Notes: generated by a model not told the origin, from the letters alone. A stretch of 64,000 bases of DNA from Chitinophaga sp. XS-30 (GCF_008086345.1 NZ_CP043006.1:2044032-2108031), one strand, 5' to 3'; positions 18,445 through 26,608 are shown, counted from the first letter of the stretch. A program made the numbers and translations.

Positions 18445-18466
18445 GTAAGTGCTTACCTTTAGGTAA
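18445..18466. promoter_or_regulatory. Two overlapping inverted repeats, probable HxlR operator
   Basis: GTAAGTGCTTAC (18445-18456; 5-2-5 repeat) overlaps TTACCTTTAGGTAA (18453-18466; 6-2-6 repeat), both with perfect arms. They lie between the divergent hxlR-type gene and the yceI-type gene. Further GTTAACTAAC and TACGTAAG segments flank them. HxlR proteins bind short palindromes of this type. Confidence 0.6.
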
Positions 18467-18494
18467 CTGCTAACCATACGTAAGCAAATGTACA

Positions 18495-18502
18495 TAAGTT
18501 TG
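18495..18502 (+). promoter_or_regulatory. -7 box of the yceI-type gene
   Basis: TAAGTTTG matches the Bacteroidota -7 consensus TAnnTTTG and lies 29 bp before the ATG at 18532. No clear -33 TTTG is visible, which fits a promoter needing an activator or relief by the regulator bound just upstream. Confidence 0.5.
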
Positions 18503-18531
18503 CATTCCTTTAATTAAACAAACAGCATATT

Positions 18532-19101
18532 ATGAAAAAGATCACCTTTTTAGTGCTCATTCTGGCTGCATCCATCAGCACCTTTGCCCAGACCTGGAAG
18601 TCGGACAAAGCACACTCCCAATTGAAATTCGATATTACGCACCTGGGTCTTTCCACAGTATCCGGCGCATTTACTGATTTCGAAGCTTCCGTAACAGCCG
18701 CCAAACCGGATTTCAGCGATGCCAAATTTGAGCTGACCGCTCAGGCTGCGTCCATCAATACCGGAATTGGTCAACGGGATGACCATCTGAGAAGTGCCGA
18801 TTTCTTTGACGTAGCCAATCATGCTACCCTTGCTTTCAAGAGCACTTCCGTGACGAAAGTGAGCGATGGCAAGTACAAGGTGAATGGCGATCTGACCCTG
18901 CATGGTGTGACCAAGCCCGTAACGCTGGACCTCTGGTACCGCGGTACTACGGAGAACCCCATGAGCAAGAAGCCCACTGCCGGTTTCCGTGCTACAGGCA
19001 CCATCAAACGCAGTGATTTCGGTATCGGTACCAAATTCCCCGCTGCCATGCTGAGCGAGGAAGTAGCGATCATTGCCGATGGTGAATTCGGAAAAGAGTA
19101 G
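18532..19101 (+). CDS. YceI-family periplasmic lipid-binding-like protein
   Basis: The 189-residue protein has a Sec signal peptide (MKKITFLVLILAASISTFAQ) and the YceI lipocalin-like fold signatures: 'WKSDKAHSQLKFDITHLG' at the mature N-terminus, 'RDDHLRSADFFDVANHATL' and 'DLTLHGVTKPVTLDL'. YceI proteins bind isoprenoid-type lipids in the periplasm. In Bacteroidota they are often next to HxlR regulators, as here. Confidence 0.93.
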   Translation: MKKITFLVLILAASISTFAQTWKSDKAHSQLKFDITHLGLSTVSGAFTDFEASVTAAKPDFSDAKFELTAQAASINTGIGQRDDHLRSADFFDVANHATLAFKSTSVTKVSDGKYKVNGDLTLHGVTKPVTLDLWYRGTTENPMSKKPTAGFRATGTIKRSDFGIGTKFPAAMLSEEVAIIADGEFGKE

Positions 19102-19124
19102 TCGTTTATAGTGATATTCCAGCT

Positions 19125-19159
19125 AACGGGGTTGTGCGCAGGCGCAGCCCCGTTTTTTT
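19125..19159. terminator. Bidirectional rho-independent terminator
   Basis: ACGGGG (19126-19131) pairs with CCCCGT (19148-19153), with extra inner pairs, and a run of seven T follows. It separates the convergent yceI-type gene and thioesterase gene and can serve both. Confidence 0.8.
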
Positions 19160-19173
19160 GTCCATTTCAAGGC

Positions 19174-19647
19174 CTACAAATAAGCCTTCATTTCATCTTC
19201 AATATCTTTCCGCAGGTCCATCAGCCGATGGGCGTATTTTTCCATATTGATCTCCTGTTCGGTAACCGGGTTCCATTTGGGCACCGGTACGGTTTGCCCC
19301 TGTTCATCTATCGCGGCGAACACCATGATGCAGTGGGTGGTTTTCACTTTTTCTGTCTGCCGGGGATTGCCGGCATGTACATGGATGGAAATATGCATGC
19401 TGGTATTGCCGGTGTAGATGATGGCCGCATCGATCTCCACCAGGTCGCCAATGGAAATGGGCTTGTAGAAGCGGATGCCACCGACATACACCGTCACGCA
19501 GTATTGTCCGCTCCAGTTGGCCGCGCAGGTAAACCCTGCCTGGTCGATCCATTTCATTACCGCGCCGCCATGTACCTTTCCGCCGAAGTTTACATCCGAA
19601 GGCTCCGCCAGGAAGCGCAGGGTAACCGTATGCCGGGGTGTGCTCAT
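19174..19647 (-). CDS. Acyl-CoA thioesterase (hot-dog fold)
   Basis: The 157-residue cytoplasmic protein has the hot-dog core 'NFGGKVHGGAVMKWIDQAGFTCA' (residues about 19-42, split motif) followed by 'VTVYVGGIRFYKPISIGDLV' and 'MHISIHVHAGNPR', as in YciA/BACH-type acyl-CoA hydrolases. The Asp in 'KWIDQAG' is the usual catalytic position. It starts 1 bp after the stop of the nuclease gene on the same strand. Confidence 0.88.
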   Translation of the reverse strand: MSTPRHTVTLRFLAEPSDVNFGGKVHGGAVMKWIDQAGFTCAANWSGQYCVTVYVGGIRFYKPISIGDLVEIDAAIIYTGNTSMHISIHVHAGNPRQTEKVKTTHCIMVFAAIDEQGQTVPVPKWNPVTEQEINMEKYAHRLMDLRKDIEDEMKAYL

Positions 19648-19648
19648 A

Positions 19649-20128
19649 TCAGGAAGCTTTTTTTCTCTTGTGTTTGCGCCAATCCCAGGGCGCTACGGGA
19701 TGGGCATCTTTCCATAATCCGCGTTTTTCTTTCCGGGCCTGCATTTCCGCTTCCGCCAGCAAAGGATTTTTGCTGAATTGCCGGTAATGCCAGGCATATC
19801 CTCCGCTCACAATGGCCGTATTCAGGGAAATGCCGTCCGGCAGAAAAACTTCCGCCACGATCCTGCCGTATTGATCCCTGCTTTGCTGCACCGCTTTCAC
19901 CGTTTTCCCGAAACATAGCTCCGCGGTGAATTCCTTTGCCTTTGTGGCATGCGGCTGCCCCTTTTCCGGGGAATCGATGCCGAATAAACGGATGCGCAGC
20001 TTTTTGCCTTTTACCAGCATTTCGATCGTATCGCCGTCCTTTACCGCAGTCACCTTGCCGGCATAGGTCTGTGCCGCAACCGCAATGGGTATAACGAGGC
20101 AGCACAGGGCTGTCAATAGCATTCTCAT
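19649..20128 (-). CDS. Secreted thermonuclease-like (SNase) protein
   Basis: With the ATG at 20128 (MRMLLTALCCLVIPIAVAAQ) the product has 159 residues and a Sec signal peptide. The SNase domain shows 'VKDGDTIEMLVKGKK', 'IRLFGIDSPE' and 'QQSRDQYGRIVAEVFL', covering the Asp, Arg and Glu positions of the nuclease active site. Expected role: calcium-dependent nuclease in the periplasm or outside. The gene diverges from the GH88 gene and is followed by the thioesterase. Confidence 0.88.
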   Translation of the reverse strand: MRMLLTALCCLVIPIAVAAQTYAGKVTAVKDGDTIEMLVKGKKLRIRLFGIDSPEKGQPHATKAKEFTAELCFGKTVKAVQQSRDQYGRIVAEVFLPDGISLNTAIVSGGYAWHYRQFSKNPLLAEAEMQARKEKRGLWKDAHPVAPWDWRKHKRKKAS

Positions 20129-20189
20129 GCTGCAAGTATATGGAATAAGTGTTGCTTTCCTTAAAATATTCACTATTTTTATCGTGTTA

Positions 20190-20203
20190 TGCAAACGTTT
20201 GCA
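20190..20203. promoter_or_regulatory. LacI-type operator palindrome
   Basis: TGCAAACGTTTGCA is a perfect 14-bp palindrome with the central CG typical of LacI/CcpA-family operators. It lies 26 bp before the GH88 start codon at 20230. No LacI-type gene is present in this window, so the regulator would be elsewhere. Confidence 0.65.
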
Positions 20204-20229
20204 AGGATGACGTTTTAAATCAATTCAAC

Positions 20230-21429
20230 ATGACTTCCACATTACGAAAACTTTACGCCCTCGCTCTCTTTTCCCTGGTCGCGCCGATGATCGTCTCCGC
20301 CCAGAAGCCTTCCAAAAAAGCGATGAAGAAAATGATCGCGGAAAACATGCAATTCGCCGCATCGCAATACAAAGTGTTGCAGCAGAACACGCCGGCGGAC
20401 CGGATGCCGCGCAGCTTCAATAACGGCAAATCCATCACGTCGGACACGGAATGGTGGTGCAGCGGTTTCTATCCCGGTTCGCTCTGGTACATTTATGAAT
20501 ACACCGGTGATGAGCAGATCAAGGCAGAAGCAGAGCGCCGCCTCGCCATCCTTGAAAAGGAAAAACGGTACACCGGCAATCACGATATCGGTTTCATGAT
20601 CTTTTGCAGCTTCGGGAATGCATACCGCATTACGGGGAACAAGCAATACAAGGATGTGGTGGACACGGCGGCAGTGTACCAGATCACCCGCTACCGTCCG
20701 GCGATCCAATCCATCCAGTCATGGAACGGGAATAAAGACCGCAAATGCCCCGTGATCATCGACAATATGATGAACCTGGAGCAATTGCTGTGGGCGGCGG
20801 AGAACGGCGGCAGCCAGCAGTTCCGGGACATTGCGGTAACGCATGCCAACACAACGCTGAAGAACCATTATCGTCCCGATCACAGCACTTTCCATATTGT
20901 GGACTACGACCTGTCCACCGGGGAGGTCATTAAAAAGATCAACGGTCAGGGTGCGCATGATACCTCCGCCTGGAGCCGCGGACAGGCATGGGGACTGTAC
21001 GGCTTCACCATGATGTACCGTTTTACAAAAGATCAAACCTACCTGCAGCATGCGAAGAATGTTGCGGATTTCCTGCTCAGCCATCCCAATATGCCGGCAG
21101 ACCTGATCCCTTACTGGGATTACAATGCCCCGCAGATTCCCAATACTCCCCGTGATGCCTCCGCCGGCGCCATTATGGCTTCCGCTTTGCTGGAACTGGG
21201 GCAGTATGTGGACAAAAAAGACAAGGCCCGGTATGTGCATGCAGGCGCACTGATGCTGCGGTCCCTCGCTTCCCCCGCTTACCGCGCCAACCTTGGGGAG
21301 AACGGCGGTTTCCTGCTGAAGCACAGCGTAGGTTTTTTCCTGCAGAACTCTGAAGTGGACGTGCCGCTGACGTATGCGGATTACTATTTCCTGGAAGGGC
21401 TGCTGCGATATAAGAAGTGGTATCTCTGA
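20230..21429 (+). CDS. Glycoside hydrolase family 88 (unsaturated glucuronyl hydrolase)
   Basis: The 399-residue enzyme (ATG at 20230, signal peptide ending VSAQ) should cleave unsaturated uronic acid from oligosaccharides made by polysaccharide lyases. Family landmarks are 'DTEWWCSGFYPGSLW', 'NHDIGFMIFCSFGNAYRIT', 'IDNMMNLEQLLWAAE' and 'HDTSAWSRGQAWGLYGFTMM'; the Asp in HDIGF and in IDNMMN are the expected catalytic pair. An upstream in-frame ATG at 20149 lies across the operator and is not used. The DUF2264 gene follows after 42 bp. Confidence 0.9.
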   Translation: MTSTLRKLYALALFSLVAPMIVSAQKPSKKAMKKMIAENMQFAASQYKVLQQNTPADRMPRSFNNGKSITSDTEWWCSGFYPGSLWYIYEYTGDEQIKAEAERRLAILEKEKRYTGNHDIGFMIFCSFGNAYRITGNKQYKDVVDTAAVYQITRYRPAIQSIQSWNGNKDRKCPVIIDNMMNLEQLLWAAENGGSQQFRDIAVTHANTTLKNHYRPDHSTFHIVDYDLSTGEVIKKINGQGAHDTSAWSRGQAWGLYGFTMMYRFTKDQTYLQHAKNVADFLLSHPNMPADLIPYWDYNAPQIPNTPRDASAGAIMASALLELGQYVDKKDKARYVHAGALMLRSLASPAYRANLGENGGFLLKHSVGFFLQNSEVDVPLTYADYYFLEGLLRYKKWYL

Positions 21430-21471
21430 TCCGGTGAATGCGATGAAGAGCCAGGACTTATAAATTTTTCC

Positions 21472-22725
21472 ATGATGAAAAGAAGAAATTTCCTGAAATG
21501 GTCATCCATGATGGGTGCCCTGGCGTCACTGCCGGGCGTTCCGCTTGCTGCGGGAACCATAACAACCCCTCCGCCGCCGGCGGGTGACCGGGCCTATTGG
21601 GTATCCCTGATGTACAGGATGGCATCGCCCATACTGAAAAATATGAGCAAAGGTGAGCTGAAGAAGAACTTCCCGGTGGAGTATTCCCCCAGCTGGGATA
21701 ACCGCGATAATAATGTGGCTTACCTGGAGGCATTAGGCAGGCTCACGGCAGGCATAACGCCCTGGCTGGCTTTGCCTGATGATGCCACAAAAGAGGGCGC
21801 CATGCGGAAGGAATTGCGCGAACAGCTGCTGCAAAGCCTGCGGCATAGTGTAGATCCCGCCAGTCCGGATTACCTGCTCTGGCGCACCGGCGGGCAACCG
21901 CTGGTGGATGCGGCTTTTCTGGTGCATGGTTTCCTGCGTGCGCCGCAGGCGATCTGGGAGCCGCTGGACAGCCAGACGAAGGAGCGTTTTGTGACCGAGC
22001 TGAAATCCATGCGCCGCATGAAAACCTTCTCCAATAACTGGGTATTGTTCGTGGCCATGGTGGAAACATTTCTGTACAGCATCGGAGAAGATCACCTGAT
22101 GGACCGTATTGATGACGCCATAGCCAAAACGGATTCCTGGTATAAAGGCGACGGCATGTACGGCGATGGCCCCGCATTCCATTACGACTATTATAACGGT
22201 TACGTGATCCAGCCCATGTACCTGGATGTGCTGAAGGTTTTGGCTGCAAAAGATACTGCCAAACAACAGCAATATGCTATCGCCCTGAAACGCATGCAGC
22301 GCTACGGCGCTATCCTGGAGCGGCAGATCTCCCCCGAGGGCACCTATCCCATTGTGGGGAGGTCCAGCACCTACAGGGCCGGCGCATTCCAGCCGCTGGC
22401 GCAACTGGCGCTGAACAGGGAGCTGCCTGCGGAGATCACGCCCGCGCAGGTGCGTTGTGCGTTAACGGCAGTGATGAAAAGGCAGTTCGAATTCAAAGGT
22501 ACGTTCTCCCGCGAAGGCTTCCTGAGCCTGGGTGTTGTGGGGCATCAGCCGGAGGTGGCGGACAGCTATTCCAACAGCGGAAGCATGTACCTGGCCTCAC
22601 TGGCTTTGCTGCCATTGGGACTGCCCGCTACCGATCCGTTCTGGTCCGCCCCGTATGCGGACTGGTCCATGAAGCGGGCCTGGAGCGGAGGGGATATTGT
22701 GCGGGACCATGCGATAAGGGAGTAG
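21472..22725 (+). CDS. DUF2264-family protein (putative polysaccharide-processing)
   Basis: The 417-residue protein begins with a twin-arginine-like leader (KRRNFLKWSS). The rest is alpha-helical with conserved blocks 'WDNRDNNVAYLEALGRL', 'NNWVLFVAMVETFL' and 'MYGDGPAFHYDYYNGYVIQPM', matching DUF2264 proteins, which are often linked to uronate-containing polysaccharide breakdown and are thought to have an alpha/alpha-barrel. It follows the GH88 gene on the same strand, so the two probably act on the same glycan. The true substrate cannot be read. Confidence 0.85.
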   Translation: MMKRRNFLKWSSMMGALASLPGVPLAAGTITTPPPPAGDRAYWVSLMYRMASPILKNMSKGELKKNFPVEYSPSWDNRDNNVAYLEALGRLTAGITPWLALPDDATKEGAMRKELREQLLQSLRHSVDPASPDYLLWRTGGQPLVDAAFLVHGFLRAPQAIWEPLDSQTKERFVTELKSMRRMKTFSNNWVLFVAMVETFLYSIGEDHLMDRIDDAIAKTDSWYKGDGMYGDGPAFHYDYYNGYVIQPMYLDVLKVLAAKDTAKQQQYAIALKRMQRYGAILERQISPEGTYPIVGRSSTYRAGAFQPLAQLALNRELPAEITPAQVRCALTAVMKRQFEFKGTFSREGFLSLGVVGHQPEVADSYSNSGSMYLASLALLPLGLPATDPFWSAPYADWSMKRAWSGGDIVRDHAIRE

Positions 22726-22731
22726 CGGCGG

Positions 22732-23961
22732 TTAAAAGGATGCCGCCACCCGCGCTGCGATCTTTTTCTGCGGTTTCAGTTCCGGTTTTTTAAGCGATTT
22801 CTTTTTCTTTCTGCCCCACCAGACGTAAAAGCCGGTAATGGGGAGGCTGGCGCAGATCAGACTGACGAAGAAGGCCAGTATTTTCCCGGGCAGGCCGGCG
22901 ATGGCGCCCACATGGATGTCGTAGTTCATGCGGTACACTTTCTCCCCGGTGGAAGCCTGTTCAAACGTTCTGCCGTATAACCCGCCGCCTTTCATTTCCT
23001 GCAGGGTGCTCTGATCGAAATACCGGAACTGCCTGCGGTAGTAGGTGCCCGGATCAGGGTTGTAGATCACGGTGTAAGGGTCTTTGGGAAGATAAGCGAA
23101 CTGGAACTGGATGGAGCCGGTGATCACGGGGTGTTCTTTGCGGATGGAAGCATACAGGCGGTCTTCCGGGGTGAGCTGGAGGGCCGGGCGCGTGAGCGTA
23201 GTATCGGATACCGGCTTTTCGAATTTGGGCAGGGTCTTTCCCCCGGTCAGCGCCCAGTAGTAGGATTTGGAGAACCACTGGAAGCCCCATACCAGTCCTG
23301 TCAGCCCCAATACCAGTGCCAGCGCCAAGGAATAGAAGCCCAGTACATTATGCAGGTCGTAATTGACGCGTTTTTTGCCCGCGCTCCATTTGATGGAAAA
23401 GCTTTTCTTGCGGTTGGCCTTGTTCCATTTTTTCGGCCACCACATGATGAGGCCGGTGATCAGCAGTATGACGAATATCAGTATGCCTGTGGCAACAACC
23501 GGCTGACCGATCTTGCGGGGCAGCCAGAGGTTGAAATGCCCTTCCAGGATGATGCGGAAGAAATCTCGCTTCAGTATTTTGGTTTTGAGCACATCGCCGT
23601 TGTAGGGATTGAGGTAGATGGTGGTATAGCCGTTCTCTTTATCCATGAAGGCGGCGATGGCGGAACGTTCCGCAGTGCGGTAGCTCACGCCGGTGATCCG
23701 GTTGGTGCCGGTATCCCCCTGCGGGCCGAAAGCTTCCTTTGCCGCAATGGCTTTCAGCTCCGAAGGCAGCAGGTAAGGTTTGGCTTCGGCTTTGACGTGC
23801 TGGTAGGGTTGTGTGAGGTCGGACAGCTCATGCTGGAAAGCGTAGATGCAGCCCGTAACACTGACGATCACTACGATGATGCCTGAGGTAAGCCCCAGCC
23901 AGAGGTGGAGCCAATCGTTGATGCTGCGGAATACGGATTTGCCACGTTTCTTTGTCGCCAT
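22732..23961 (-). CDS. PepSY-domain membrane protein (iron-regulated type)
   Basis: The 409-residue protein has an N-terminal helix ('INDWLHLWLGLTSGIIVVIVSVTG'), two middle helices around residues 150-230 and one near residue 360, with periplasmic PepSY-like segments between ('ERSAIAAFMDKENGYTTIYLNPYNGDVL' split region). This is the PepSY-associated TM helix family, often called iron-regulated membrane proteins and tied to siderophore iron release. No TonB receptor is next to it here. A lysine-rich C-terminus ends the protein. Confidence 0.88.
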   Translation of the reverse strand: MATKKRGKSVFRSINDWLHLWLGLTSGIIVVIVSVTGCIYAFQHELSDLTQPYQHVKAEAKPYLLPSELKAIAAKEAFGPQGDTGTNRITGVSYRTAERSAIAAFMDKENGYTTIYLNPYNGDVLKTKILKRDFFRIILEGHFNLWLPRKIGQPVVATGILIFVILLITGLIMWWPKKWNKANRKKSFSIKWSAGKKRVNYDLHNVLGFYSLALALVLGLTGLVWGFQWFSKSYYWALTGGKTLPKFEKPVSDTTLTRPALQLTPEDRLYASIRKEHPVITGSIQFQFAYLPKDPYTVIYNPDPGTYYRRQFRYFDQSTLQEMKGGGLYGRTFEQASTGEKVYRMNYDIHVGAIAGLPGKILAFFVSLICASLPITGFYVWWGRKKKKSLKKPELKPQKKIAARVAASF

Positions 23962-24016
23962 GCTGCCGGTTCGTTGGATTTTGGGGCAAAAATCGGGTGC
24001 GGGCGGGAATTGTGTA

Positions 24017-24052
24017 TGCGCAATCGGGAAATTGATTTGCGCGATCGGGAAA
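24017..24052. repeat. Two 15-bp direct repeats spaced 21 bp apart
   Basis: TGCGCAATCGGGAAA (24017-24031) and TGCGCGATCGGGAAA (24038-24052) differ at one base and start 21 bp apart, two helical turns. They lie between the PepSY gene (start 23961) and the lipoprotein gene that ends at 24128, in position to be a regulator site for the PepSY gene. Confidence 0.5.
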
Positions 24053-24127
24053 CTTTTTGAGTATCAGGCAGTTTGGTCACGGGATTGTCTTGAAAATGCC
24101 GTGTTGGTATCCGTGGCGAGGGAGGCG

Positions 24128-24643
24128 TTATTTGTTGATGGCGATGATCTTGTATTCCCCTTTGATGACGCTGAACCAGATTTCCCCGTTTCCCAGCATG
24201 GCGCCCTGGTAGTTGCGGAATATCCTGTCCAGCCGCAGGGTATCCACCAGGGTCTTCATTTCCGCGTTGAATATTTCCGGGTAAGCTTTTCTGAAGGCCT
24301 CCGGTGTTTTCGATGTTTTCAGGGGGAAGCTGACGTGCGCGGTGATGCTGTCGATGTTATCATTTTTCACCCAGTCTTTAAAGCTGAGCAGGAAGAGCTT
24401 GAAATCCGCCGGATCGTCGAAGCCCGCGTTGTACCAGGAGGAGGGGATGGAGCCGTCTTCGAACAGGGTATCCTGTGCGTTGAGCTGGTCGTTGATATTG
24501 GGGTTTCCGGGGGGCGGGGCAACAGGGATCATTTGTTTTGCGGCATCTACGATATTGGAATCTTTTGAGTTGCTGGTTGTTGCGGTATTGCATGCGGATA
24601 AACAGATGATGGTGTATCCGGTGGCGAGGAGGAATAGCTTCAT
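24128..24643 (-). CDS. Putative lipoprotein of unknown function
   Basis: The 171-residue protein starts MKLFLLATGYTIICLSAC; LSAC is a lipobox, so it should be lipid-anchored. A low-complexity Ser/Asp/Pro linker runs to about residue 55, then a small alpha/beta domain ('FKLFLLSFKDWVKNDN', 'IWFSVIKGEYKIIAI'). I do not recognise the family. It lies upstream of the PepSY gene on the same strand, with about 165 bp between. Confidence 0.75.
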   Translation of the reverse strand: MKLFLLATGYTIICLSACNTATTSNSKDSNIVDAAKQMIPVAPPPGNPNINDQLNAQDTLFEDGSIPSSWYNAGFDDPADFKLFLLSFKDWVKNDNIDSITAHVSFPLKTSKTPEAFRKAYPEIFNAEMKTLVDTLRLDRIFRNYQGAMLGNGEIWFSVIKGEYKIIAINK

Positions 24644-24740
24644 GCGGGAAGATTTTGTTTTATTTCAACGTTCTGATGGCTGTTTTGTTCAAATATTGGG
24701 CCTGGGGGGATGGTTTCGGGCAAAAAAACTGTGAAAAAGA

Positions 24741-24773
24741 TTTGTATGTATGATTTATTTGTCCTTATCTTTG
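24741..24773 (+). promoter_or_regulatory. Promoter of tRNA-Asp
   Basis: A TTTG box at 24741-24744 and TATCTTTG at 24766-24773 match the Bacteroidota -33 TTTG and -7 TAnnTTTG elements, 21 bp apart. The -7 box ends 17 bp before the mature tRNA start. Confidence 0.7.
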
Positions 24774-24790
24774 CAATCCCAAATCGGGAA

Positions 24791-24864
24791 GGATCGGTAG
24801 TTCAGTCGGTTAGAATGCCGCCCTGTCACGGCGGAGGTCGCGGGTTCGAGTCCCGTCCGGTCCG
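24791..24864 (+). tRNA. tRNA-Asp (GTC)
   Basis: The 74-nt gene folds into a standard cloverleaf. The acceptor GGATCGG pairs with CCGGTCC (one T-G wobble), the anticodon arm is CCGCC-CTGTCAC-GGCGG with anticodon GTC, and the T arm carries GGTTCGAGTCC. The 3' CCA is not encoded. It marks the left edge of the AT-rich accessory region and is followed by a terminator and an integrase remnant. Confidence 0.97.
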
Positions 24865-24908
24865 CAGAAGATCGAAAGAGAGACAGTAATTTTGATCTCT
24901 TTTAAACG

Positions 24909-24946
24909 AAAAAGCCTGTAAATGTTGAATTTGCAGGCTTTTTTAA
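24909..24946 (+). terminator. Rho-independent terminator after tRNA-Asp
   Basis: AAAGCCTGTAAA (24911-24922) pairs with TTTGCAGGCTTT (24930-24941) with one wobble, followed by a T-run. It closes the tRNA transcript. Confidence 0.85.
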
Positions 24947-25251
24947 TTCGCCTCCCTGAAGTTTTCATATCAAATCACACCAACGAAACGCAAGTTGAAA
25001 AGGTACCAATTCGGGTACCTATTTTGGCGTCGTAAATTAGGTACCCTCGCTGCTGGAGGCTGTTTGGAAGGTTTGAAAAATTAAACCCTGTGAGTTATGA
25101 AAATCAACGACAAGCTATCATTGCTTTTCCTCCCGGAAAATCAAAATTGGACAAAAAAGGGCGCGCACTCGTTTTTTTAAAATTGTAGAATTGCCCCTAT
25201 TTTTGAGTTGGTGGCAAGTGTAACGGACGACAGTAACAACATATAAAAACA
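24947..25251. other. Intergenic stretch at the island edge
   Basis: About 300 bp between the tRNA terminator and the Crp-type gene. It holds three GGTACC sites within 45 bp, the integrase remnant (listed separately) and a GGGCGCGCACTCG segment ahead of T- and A-rich DNA. Base composition changes here from the GC-rich flank to AT-rich. Confidence 0.6.
25097..25180 (+). pseudogene. Remnant of a tyrosine recombinase (integrase) N-terminus
   Basis: The reading frame encodes 27 residues starting MKINDKLSLLFLP and containing NWTKKGA, then stops. Tyrosine integrases of Bacteroidota commonly begin with M-K-x-N-(D/E)-K-L-S-x-L-F followed by a KxxKKGxxPI segment, so this looks like the first 25 residues of one, cut off. 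Three GGTACC copies (25002, 25014, 25040) precede it. The position next to tRNA-Asp, a classic attachment site, supports this. The family match is from memory, not a search. Confidence 0.5.
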
Positions 25252-25833
25252 ATGCAAGACATACTATTTGATTTTATAGCAAAATACGTTTCTCTGACAG
25301 ATGATGAGAAGAACGCAATACTTTCATTAGACATATTCCGCTCTGTTAAGAAAGGGACGATCTTACTCAAAAAAGGACAAAAATCGAAGGATAGCTACTT
25401 TGTGTTAAAAGGCTGTATTCGGACATATTATATTTTAGATAGTGAAGAAAAAACTACGGCTTTCTATACAGAAATGGAAGCTTTGACCCCTCCTTGTGTA
25501 ATAAGCAAAACCCCGTCCGAATATTATATAAGTTGTATAGAAGACAGCATACTTACCGTTTCAAATTCTGATATGGAAGTAGAAGTAAACAGTAAATTTC
25601 CGAAGTTTGAAATCATATGCAGAATATTGGCCGAAGAACTTTTAGCTAAACAACGAATAGACTTTGACGAGTTTAAAACTTCTTCCCCTGAACAACGATA
25701 CCTGAACTTAATGCAAAAAAGACCAGACCTTATTCAGCGTGTGCCACAGCATCAATTAGCGAGCTATTTAGGTATCAAACCCCAGTCTTTAAGCAGGTTA
25801 AGAGCAAGGATTGTAGAGAAAAACAAGGGATAG
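25252..25833 (+). CDS. Crp/Fnr-family transcriptional regulator
   Basis: The 193-residue protein has an N-terminal cyclic-nucleotide-binding fold ('SVKKGTILLKKGQKSKDSYF', 'LKGCIRTYYI') and a C-terminal helix-turn-helix ('HQLASYLGIKPQSLSRLRARI'). It lacks the Fnr cysteine cluster. The short type is common in Bacteroidota, where the binding pocket usually does not keep the cAMP residues. Codon use is AT-rich compared with the flanks. It is the first intact gene of the accessory region, 85 bp before the paralog pair. Confidence 0.88.
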   Translation: MQDILFDFIAKYVSLTDDEKNAILSLDIFRSVKKGTILLKKGQKSKDSYFVLKGCIRTYYILDSEEKTTAFYTEMEALTPPCVISKTPSEYYISCIEDSILTVSNSDMEVEVNSKFPKFEIICRILAEELLAKQRIDFDEFKTSSPEQRYLNLMQKRPDLIQRVPQHQLASYLGIKPQSLSRLRARIVEKNKG

Positions 25834-25918
25834 GGTCCATTTCTTAACTTAAGTGAACGGGTTATAGCATCCTGCCAATCTACCTTTGCATTATCATTCA
25901 ACAACTAATAGTATTGAT

Positions 25919-26545
25919 GTGCAAAAGAAGATTTTATTATTCGCTTTGACCCTAATGATGGCGAGCTGTTTACAGGTGAACGCGCAATATGCCAAACAAG
26001 ACAGTACTTATAAAAAGTATTTTGTCGGGAGTACGTTCCTGATGTTAGGAAATTTTATTCCTAATGACCGGAATCCACCTCATTTTATACAATTAAATGT
26101 TGGATATAGGATCACACCTGGAGATGTTGTTTTCCTGGAATTAAAGAGATCCAGGTTTGCTTACCCATTAGGTATCCCCTGGGGAAAATCATTTGATGCG
26201 CCGGGAGAAAACTATCCCGGACATGTACGCCAAAATGTAATTGGATTAGCATACAATCGTTTTTGGTGGAAAGGATTATATACAGGCATTCATGCAATGA
26301 ATGCTTTTCAAAGATATTATGATGAGGGTAATGAAAAGATTGCAAATGGATTCACATTATTTATGACCTACCGTTTGGGCTACCAGGTTAAACTGTTTAA
26401 AAACCGCTTCTTTATAGAACCATCTATTGGTTTGACTCATTGGCCTGTAAAAACTAATACACCACAATCTTTTGAAGAAAAGGAAAGTAAATGGCCTGAA
26501 TACTTTGGTTTTGAACCCGGGCTTCATTTCGGGTTTAATTTTTAG
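25919..26545 (+). CDS. Secreted protein of unknown function, copy 1 of a tandem pair
   Basis: I place the start at the GTG at 25919, because it matches the ATG of copy 2 (both continue QK-(K/R)-ILLFALTLMMAS) and both products then have 208 residues. A Sec signal peptide ends at VNAQ. The mature part alternates short strands ('FIQLNVGYRITPGDVVFLELK', 'FMTYRLGYQVKLFKNRFFIEPS' in part) and ends in FGFNF, like a small outer-membrane barrel with a terminal aromatic. No family name can be given. Confidence 0.75.
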   Translation: MQKKILLFALTLMMASCLQVNAQYAKQDSTYKKYFVGSTFLMLGNFIPNDRNPPHFIQLNVGYRITPGDVVFLELKRSRFAYPLGIPWGKSFDAPGENYPGHVRQNVIGLAYNRFWWKGLYTGIHAMNAFQRYYDEGNEKIANGFTLFMTYRLGYQVKLFKNRFFIEPSIGLTHWPVKTNTPQSFEEKESKWPEYFGFEPGLHFGFNF

Positions 26546-26608
26546 CTGTTTTACGGACAGTTTAAACATCTTCACAACACCGATTGGCAAGTTTTATATA
26601 AAATAGAT

